64,000 nt of DNA from assembly GCA_016932995.1 (NCBI GenBank), contig JAFGBU010000026.1, positions 1 to 64,000 of the forward strand. Reading direction: 5' to 3'. Position 1 is the stretch's first letter, and each line of letters begins with the position of its first letter. Shown piece by piece: positions 58,444 to 64,000 of this stretch. The DNA is from Desulfovibrionaceae bacterium (GTDB lineage: Bacteria > Desulfobacterota > Desulfovibrionia > Desulfovibrionales > Desulfovibrionaceae). A program made the translations under genes and the position numbers. Under the pieces are notes generated by a model, which made no database searches, had not been told where the DNA came from, and saw only the letters and a program-made list of their open reading frames with translations.

Positions 58444-60356
58444 AGTTCCAGGGCCTTTTCGCCGTTGTTGGCAAAGACCGATTCGTGGCCGAGCTTGTCG
58501 AGCATGTGCCGGGTCATTATCAGGTTGACCCGATCGTCCTCGGCGACCAGGATGCGCAGGGGGCTTGCCTTTTGGGCGGCCGGGAGTTCACGGACCGCGG
58601 GACGCGCCTCGGCGCCGGCCTTGCCGAAGGAAAGGGCGAAGTGGATGGTCGTGCCCCTGCCCGGCTCGCTGTCCGTGGACAGCGAGCCGTTCATGAGCGC
58701 CAAAAGCTTTTTGACTATGGCCAGGCCCAGGCCCGCGCCCTGGTACTTGCGCGTGTAGGAGCCGTCGGCCTGGGTGAAGGGCTTGAATATCCGCCTCTGG
58801 GCCTCGTCGGACAGGCCGATGCCCGTGTCGCTGACGCTGAACAGGATTCTGTGCCTGTTGTCGTCTAGCGGCGAAAGCCTGCTCGCCGTGATCCGGACCG
58901 AGCCCTGGTCCGTGAACTTGATGGCGTTGCCCACCAGGTTGAAGAGTATCTGCCTCAGCCTGGCGTCGTCGCCCCGGATCAGATGAGGGATGGCCCGGTC
59001 CACGTCCAGGATGAGGTCCAGGCCCTTGTCCGTGGCCTGGATCAGGAAGCTGTTGGAGACCAGGCCCAGGGTCTTGCGCAGGTCGAAGTCCTTGTCTCTT
59101 ATGTCCATGACCCCGGCCTCCATCTTGGATATGTCCAGGATGTCGTTGATCACGGACAACAGGCTCTTGCCCGAGGCCATGGCGGTGTTGATGAAGGATT
59201 TCTGCTCCTCGTCCATGGCGGTCGTGCCCAGGAGCTGGAGCATGCCGAAGACCCCGTTCAAGGGGGTGCGCAGCTCGTGGCTGATGTTGGCCAGAAACTC
59301 GCTCTTGGCCTTGGAGGCGACCTCGGCGTTCTCCTTGGCCTGGACGAGGTTCTCCTGGACCTCCTTGATCTGGGAGATGTCCGTGTGCGCGCCGATCACC
59401 CGCAGGGGCGAGCCGTCCGGAGCCCGCTCCACGATTTTGCCCCTGGTGTATATCCACTTCCAACCGCCGTCCTTGGCCTTTAGCCTGAACTCCATATTGT
59501 AATCGTCGGCCCGGCCCTGGAGGTAGTCGTCGAAGGCCTTTTGGAAGCGCTCCTTGTCCTCGGGGTGGATGTTTTGGTCGCAGAAGCAGCCCAGATTTCC
59601 GATCTCGCCGTCCCGGTAGCCGAGCATCTCGGCGAGCTTGGGGGAGTATTTGAACTCCTCGGTCTTGAGGTTGTAGTCCCATATCCCGTCGTTTGTGGCC
59701 TCGATGGTCGTCTTGAGCAGCGCCTCGCTCTGCCTCAAGGCCTGCTCCGAGCGCAGCCGCTCGGTCATGTCCATGGCCAGGCAGTATATCTCCCTTTCGC
59801 CGTCCGGCCTCAGGTGCGCGACGTGGCTGGCGTATACGGACAGGGGGGTCCCGTCCTTGGTCTCAAGGTCCATGTCCGCGCAGGGCAGGGTCCCTGTCCC
59901 GGACAGGGCCTCCTCGACCTCGGCCGCGAACTCGGCCCTTTTGCCGGGCGGGACGATCAGCTCCTCCAGCCTTTTGCCCAGGGCCTGGGCCGCGGGCAGG
60001 CCGAAGAGCCTTTCGCAGGCCCTGTTCCAGTAGATCACCCCGCGCTGCCTGCCGTAGCCGATCACGGCCAGGGGCACGTCGCTGACCAGGTCCCTGAACT
60101 TGGTCTCGCTCTGCTCCAGGGCCTGTCGGGTGGAAAAGACCTTGGCCAGGCTCCTGCGCACCAGGTAGAAGATCAAGACCGAGGTGGCCAGGACAAAGGC
60201 CGTGCCCTTGCATATCTGCAGGGCGGTTATGGCCTTGGGCCCGTCGAGCAAGACCTCGACCAGCCAGTCCGAGGCCAGTATCCAGACGAACCCGAGCGCG
60301 GCGTAGATCAGGCTTATCTTCAGGGCCGGGCGGAGGTGTTGCGAGCGTTGAGCCAT
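58440..60356 (-). CDS. Hybrid sensor histidine kinase, truncated by frameshift in its receiver
   Basis: 638 residues up to a TGA: two N-terminal membrane helices (about 10-60), two PAS domains (about 85-210 and 210-335), HisKA with H360 in ISHELRTPLNGV, and HATPase (NLVGNAIKF, DTGIGLSDEA, GAGLGLAIVKK). A receiver begins ILVAEDDRVNLIMTRHML and stops after GEKALEL. The rest of the receiver continues in another frame at 58165-58443. The kinase core is intact and could still autophosphorylate, but as written it cannot pass phosphate to its own receiver Asp. It probably pairs functionally with its neighbour at 60507-63464. Confidence 0.88.
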   Translation of the reverse strand: MAQRSQHLRPALKISLIYAALGFVWILASDWLVEVLLDGPKAITALQICKGTAFVLATSVLIFYLVRRSLAKVFSTRQALEQSETKFRDLVSDVPLAVIGYGRQRGVIYWNRACERLFGLPAAQALGKRLEELIVPPGKRAEFAAEVEEALSGTGTLPCADMDLETKDGTPLSVYASHVAHLRPDGEREIYCLAMDMTERLRSEQALRQSEALLKTTIEATNDGIWDYNLKTEEFKYSPKLAEMLGYRDGEIGNLGCFCDQNIHPEDKERFQKAFDDYLQGRADDYNMEFRLKAKDGGWKWIYTRGKIVERAPDGSPLRVIGAHTDISQIKEVQENLVQAKENAEVASKAKSEFLANISHELRTPLNGVFGMLQLLGTTAMDEEQKSFINTAMASGKSLLSVINDILDISKMEAGVMDIRDKDFDLRKTLGLVSNSFLIQATDKGLDLILDVDRAIPHLIRGDDARLRQILFNLVGNAIKFTDQGSVRITASRLSPLDDNRHRILFSVSDTGIGLSDEAQRRIFKPFTQADGSYTRKYQGAGLGLAIVKKLLALMNGSLSTDSEPGRGTTIHFALSFGKAGAEARPAVRELPAAQKASPLRILVAEDDRVNLIMTRHMLDKLGHESVFANNGEKALEL

Positions 60357-60506
60357 GTCTTGTTCCCTTGGTTCGAATTCGATCCCCGGTCCGCGGCCGC
60401 GCGTCGGGTGTATATCTACTAATCTTTATTACCCTTGAAGCCGCGGGAGGCAACAGGAAATTACAACCAAGGGGTCTTTGAAGGCGTTTTTCGGCGGCCG
60501 GGCCGG

Positions 60507-61484
60507 CTAGGCCTGGCCCGGGCGGACCTGGGCAAGGACGCGGGCGAACTCCCTGTCGAGCTCGGAATGCAGCCGTTGGACCGGTTCCAGGTCCCCGCGG
60601 TCCGCGGCCGACTCCAGGTGCGAGAGGATGCCCTGGCAGGCGTCCGCGCCCATGTTTCCGGCCGCGCCCTTGAGCCGGTGGCAGAGCCGCGCGGCCTCGG
60701 CCAGGTCGCCGGTCCGCAGGGCCGCGTTGAGCTCCGAAAGGCCCTGGGTCAGCTCGGCCAGCGAGGTCTCGAAGATGTCTTTGAAGTCCTCGGCATCCAC
60801 CCCGAGCCGCTGTCTGGCCTGTTCCCGGTCCAGGAGCGCCGGGGCCCGGCCCTCGGGCGGCCGGCCGCGGTCCAGGTGGGTCTGGAGCAGGCCGGACATG
60901 GACTCGAAGTCTATGGGCTTGGTCAGAAAACCGTCGGCCCCGGCGCGCAGGCTCTTCTCCTTGACCGAGGTCAGGGCGTGGGCCGAGAGCACGATGATCG
61001 GCACCCGGGGGTCGAGGACGTTGTTTCCGGCCCGGATGGCCTCGATGGCCTCGAACCCGTCCATCTCCGGCAGGCCGATGTCCATGAGCACCAGGTCGAA
61101 CGGCTCGGCCGCGAGCATGGAAAGGGCCTGTTTGCCGGTCGTGGCCACCGCGTTCTCGTGGCCCATGGCCTTGATGTGGGCCTGGGCGACCTTGATGTTG
61201 GCCGGGTTGTCCTCGACCACCAGGATGCGCTTGGCCCCAGAGGCCTTTTTCGGCCGCTCGGCCGCGCTGGTTTCAGGGGCCGCCCGCCCGGGCCCGGGGG
61301 CGCGTTCGGCCCGTTTCAGCGGGACCAGGAACCTGAACAGGCTGCCGCCCCGGGCCGGGCTTTCGGCCCAGATGCGGCCGCCCATGAGCTCGATGATCCG
61401 CCTGCTGACCGCAAGCCCCAGGCCGGTCCCGGCCTGGCGCTTGTCCGGGCACGGGGCGGCCTGGGTGAAGCTCTCGAAGATGGC
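60507..61484 (-). pseudogene. 3' part of a disrupted hybrid kinase: end of HATPase, receiver and Hpt domain
   Basis: This is in the same frame as the kinase at 61485-63464 but lies after an in-frame TAG. It encodes the end of the HATPase domain (IFESFTQA, GTGLGLAVSRRII), a receiver (ILVVEDNPANIKV; phospho-Asp in VLMDIGLPEMDG; Lys LTKPIDF) and a C-terminal Hpt domain (phospho-His in CHRLKGAAGNMG). An internal ATG at 61385 (MGGRIWAESP) could start a receiver-Hpt protein of about 292 residues, but it has no good ribosome site. The domain sequences show no further damage, so the lesion looks recent. Confidence 0.82.
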
Positions 61485-63464
61485 CTACGTCTTGTCCGGG
61501 GGGATGCCGATGCCGGTGTCCTGGATGGAGACGAGCAGGAGGAACCCGTCCTTGCCCGGGGTCATCCCGAGGTCCGGGTACTCGTTCGGGCCGGGCGAGG
61601 AGGCCTTGAGCGACACCCCGCCGGACTCGGTGAACTTGATCGCGTTGCCGAGCAGGTTGATGATCACCTGGCGCAGCCGCCTGGGGTCGGACTCGGCCCT
61701 TTCGGGCAGGGTCGGGTCGATGTCCATGCTAAGGGACAGGCCCTTGGCCCTGGCCTGGGCCTTCAGGATGAGCCCGGCGGACTCGATCGCGGCCGGCAGG
61801 TCGAAGCTCTCGAACGACAGGTCCAGCTTGCCGGCCTCGATCTTGGACAGGTCCAGGATGTCCGAGACCAGGGACATGAGATGGTCCGCAGCCACCTTGA
61901 CCGCCTCCATGTGGGTCCGCTGCTCGGGGCTGGAGGCCTCGCGCATGGCGATCTCGGTCATGCCGACGATGGTGTTTATGGGCGTGCGTATCTCGTGGCT
62001 CATGCTGGCCAGAAAATCACCCTTGGCCCGGCTGGCCTCCTCGGCCGTGTCCCTGGCCTCCTTGAGGTCGGTCTCGGCCCTGACGCGGCAGTTGACCTCC
62101 TGGCGGAGCTGGGAGATGGCCAGATTGAGCTCCGAGTTGCGCTCGATCAACAGCCCGACGCCCGCGCCGATCACGGCCAGAAGAAAGGTTATGGTGATGC
62201 CCATGAGCCGGTTCGCGGCCACGATGGCCTTGAGGCTGTGGGCGTTTATGTCCATGCCCACGACCCCGAGGATGGCCCCGAACTCGTCGCGCACCGGCGC
62301 GAACCCCGAGACCCAGAAGCCCCATCTGTCGGTGTACGGGCCGACCAGGTCCGTCTTGCCCGAGGAGAAGATGGCCTTCAGGCCCTCCGGGGCCTCGTCG
62401 TAGACCAGGCCGGGGCAGGCGTAGTCCTCCGAGGTCGGGGGCTCGGTGTCCAGGATGAAGACCACGTTTCTGTCGGCCGGGCGCATGCCGACCAGGTACA
62501 CGAAGCGGATGTCCTTGTTGGACAGCCTGATCTTGTTGAGCTGCCTGAGCAGCCGCTTGTAGGACGGGCTGTCCGTGTCGCCCGGCTCGCCGGAGAGCAT
62601 GCGCACCTCCTCGGGGTCCAGGGCGTTGCCCACGGCCGCCACGCGCATGAACAGCTCGTTTCGGATCGATCTCTCGGCGTTGTCCCCGAGCGAATCGGTG
62701 AAGGTGAAGCCCAGAAATATCGAGACCCCCACGGCCGAAAGCCCCAAGGCAAAGGCGAATATCTTCTGTTTGCGGTGGCGCTCAGGGCCGTCCTGCCCAA
62801 AGGCCGTGGTCCTGGCCAGGACCACGGCCACGGCCATGGCCAGGGCCGCGGAGAGCACCGCGAAGGCCTCCGAGGCCGTGGACGGGGCCAGGGCCGCGAG
62901 CCCCTGGCCCGAAACCAGGATCGCGGCGTAGGTCCCGGGCAGGATGGTCACGGATGCGGCGTACAGGGCGAGCAGGGGATAGAACGGACCGGACAGCGGC
63001 GGGCTGTCCGCCTTTCGGCGCACGAGCATCCATATCCCGGCCAGGCAGAGCAGGCCGCTGACAAGGCCCAGCCCGGCGAGCTCGGAAAAGGCGAAGCCCG
63101 GCACGCCGTAGAACACGGCCGCGGCCGCGGGCAGGATCAGGAATATGCCCGAGAGCACGTAGCCCGAGCTGCGCGGCCTGCCCGAGGGCAGGCCCTGTGA
63201 GCCGAACAGGGCCAGGAAGAACAGGGCCAGGGCGTGCAGGGACACGGCCAGGGCCGGGAGGTCCTGGATGCCGGTGAAGGCCTTGCCGGCCAGGACCAGG
63301 GCCAGGGACAGGGCCAGGGACAGGGAGGACAGGCACAGCCACAGCCAGTGCAGCTGCCTGCCGCGCCTGAACATGTTCCCGGTGAACGCGGCGATGAAGA
63401 ACAGGCCCAGGCCGTGGGCGAAATGTATGAAGTCCAGGCGCTGGGTCAGGAATTCGTGGAGCAT
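61485..63464 (-). CDS. Hybrid sensor histidine kinase, truncated by an in-frame TAG within its ATPase domain
   Basis: 659 residues up to TAG (61487-61485): about seven N-terminal membrane helices (1-245), an extracytoplasmic Cache-like sensor (250-405; FVYLVGMRPADRNVVFILD, GILGVVGMDINAHSL-like segment), another membrane helix (about 415-437), and HisKA with H490 in MSHEIRTPINTI. HATPase is complete only up to DTGIGIPPDKT. The missing F and G2 boxes, receiver and Hpt continue in the same frame downstream. As written the protein lacks part of the ATP lid and is probably inactive. Many other genes here end in TAG, so TAG is an ordinary stop in this genome. Confidence 0.85.
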   Translation of the reverse strand: MLHEFLTQRLDFIHFAHGLGLFFIAAFTGNMFRRGRQLHWLWLCLSSLSLALSLALVLAGKAFTGIQDLPALAVSLHALALFFLALFGSQGLPSGRPRSSGYVLSGIFLILPAAAAVFYGVPGFAFSELAGLGLVSGLLCLAGIWMLVRRKADSPPLSGPFYPLLALYAASVTILPGTYAAILVSGQGLAALAPSTASEAFAVLSAALAMAVAVVLARTTAFGQDGPERHRKQKIFAFALGLSAVGVSIFLGFTFTDSLGDNAERSIRNELFMRVAAVGNALDPEEVRMLSGEPGDTDSPSYKRLLRQLNKIRLSNKDIRFVYLVGMRPADRNVVFILDTEPPTSEDYACPGLVYDEAPEGLKAIFSSGKTDLVGPYTDRWGFWVSGFAPVRDEFGAILGVVGMDINAHSLKAIVAANRLMGITITFLLAVIGAGVGLLIERNSELNLAISQLRQEVNCRVRAETDLKEARDTAEEASRAKGDFLASMSHEIRTPINTIVGMTEIAMREASSPEQRTHMEAVKVAADHLMSLVSDILDLSKIEAGKLDLSFESFDLPAAIESAGLILKAQARAKGLSLSMDIDPTLPERAESDPRRLRQVIINLLGNAIKFTESGGVSLKASSPGPNEYPDLGMTPGKDGFLLLVSIQDTGIGIPPDKT

Positions 63465-63573
63465 GACGGATACGCATAACCCCTACGGATTTTGTTTACA
63501 AGCCGCGGGGTCGCGTCGCCGGTCCGCACGGTCCCTTGGCCCGGCACGCGGCCGGGTCGCGGGGCCTTGCGGG

Positions 63574-63756
63574 CTAGCCTTTTTTGGCCGTGATCTTCTG
63601 GTGGTGCTCCGAGCCCTCGCGGACCATGGTCGACCCGCAGGCCGGGCACTTCTGCTCGATGCAGCGCACACTGCTCTGGTGGACCTCCCTGCGGCCGCAC
63701 TTGGGGCACACGCAGTAGCCTCCCGCGCCCATCTGGTGCTTGCGTTCGATGGCCAT
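63574..63756 (-). CDS. Small zinc-ribbon protein (60 aa)
   Basis: Sixty residues with a good GGAGG site and ATG 63756. Two CxxC pairs (VCPKCGRR and KCPACGST) plus an extra Cys make a treble-clef or zinc-ribbon fold, as in small rubredoxin-like or FmdB-like proteins. The C-terminus is basic (HHQKITAKKG). It stands alone between the disrupted kinase locus and the gene at the right edge. The function is unknown. Confidence 0.78.
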   Translation of the reverse strand: MAIERKHQMGAGGYCVCPKCGRREVHQSSVRCIEQKCPACGSTMVREGSEHHQKITAKKG

Positions 63757-63915
63757 TTTTCCTCCTGTTTTCGGGTCCGCCTTTTGCCGATCAGGGACGG
63801 GCCGTTATTATAATTGATCAAGGACCGGTTGTCAACGCGCCTTGGATTCGCGCCGAGCGCAACGGCCCCTGCCCGTTGACCCAGGCAGAGGCCCTTGTTC
63901 CCAAACCAGGGCAAC

Positions 63916-64000
63916 CTACTTCAGCGGCGTGGCCGCCACTCGTTGTTCCTGGGTCATGGCGGCAAGCTTTTTGACCTTGCCCAGGTCGAGGCCGAGGCCC
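63916..64000 (-). CDS. 3' end of an unidentified gene (runs off the window)
   Basis: The last 27 codons of a minus-strand frame that continues past the window edge. It ends KVKKLAAMTQEQRVAATPLK before TAG (63918-63916). It looks like a soluble protein tail, but too little is visible to name a family. The choice of frame rests on the compositional fit and on the absence of other open frames. Confidence 0.45.
   Translation of the reverse strand, partial: GLGLDLGKVKKLAAMTQEQRVAATPLK

Noticed and set aside
60365-60400. tRNA-like GGTTCGAATTC stretch
   Set aside because: The T-loop resemblance is not accompanied by acceptor, D or anticodon stems.
61485-61487. Pyrrolysine codon in the hybrid kinase
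   Set aside because: TAG is used as an ordinary stop by many genes in this window and no pyl genes are visible; a nonsense mutation or sequence error is simpler.

Overview
This is a GC-rich bacterial chromosome segment (roughly two thirds G+C by eye), densely coding, with strong Shine-Dalgarno sites and many ATGA/GTGA stop-start overlaps. A complete six-subunit Ech-type energy-converting [NiFe] hydrogenase, an FMN glutamate-synthase core with a tiny ferredoxin, a TauE/SafE transporter, a very large number of two-component proteins, and a glutaminyl-tRNA synthetase all fit an anaerobic sulfate-reducing deltaproteobacterium of the Desulfovibrionales (Thermodesulfobacteriota). That assignment is inference from gene content and codon style; no rRNA or other taxonomic marker is present. 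I saw no tRNA, rRNA, CRISPR array, transposase or integrase.

Layout. 1-1.1 kb: a 22-bp tandem repeat, a CI/LexA-like S24 repressor and a tiny zinc-ribbon protein. 1.2-3.2 kb: E1 beta and alpha of a 2-oxoacid/acetoin dehydrogenase. 3.4-5.9 kb: a receiver-only protein, small secreted or cytosolic unknowns and a CsgG-like lipoprotein. 6.1-10.6 kb: a HAD phosphatase followed by a beta-phosphoglucomutase/GH65 disaccharide phosphorylase fusion. 10.6-12.3 kb: class II aldolase and a short ferritin-like protein. 12.5-17.7 kb: echABCDEF. 17.7-20.7 kb: a receiver protein and a PAS-PAS sensor kinase/LuxR-type regulator pair. 20.9-25.4 kb: a coiled-coil mini-protein, the GOGAT-like pair and a CoA-disulfide-reductase-like flavoprotein with a rhodanese tail.

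25.5-45.5 kb is the most unusual part. It is a signalling island with three membrane or cytosolic histidine kinases, three single-domain receivers, a membrane-bound sigma54 activator, a chemoreceptor, a TauE/SafE operon, and two paralogous ~867-residue proteins. Those two carry the ATP-grasp and phosphohistidine domains of PEP synthase/PPDK, but their C-terminal domain does not resemble the PEP/pyruvate barrel. Two good sigma54 promoters (36380-36396 and 39023-39039) lie in front of the chemoreceptor and the TauE operon. My working hypothesis is that the activator at 33650-36232 drives both, and that the dikinase-like proteins pass phosphate to an unknown acceptor within a two-component network.

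45.5-53.0 kb: an Rrf2/IscR-like regulator, a TIM-barrel isomerase and a four-gene operon of a PAS kinase with HDOD, degenerate HD-GYP and intact HD-GYP response regulators. 53.2-58.1 kb: a FecR/RTX secreted protein, a glycosyltransferase-like protein and glnS. 58.2-63.5 kb: two adjacent hybrid histidine kinases, each broken by a single lesion (a frameshift inside a receiver; an in-frame TAG inside an ATPase domain). The right edge holds a small zinc-ribbon protein and the 3' end of an unidentified gene.
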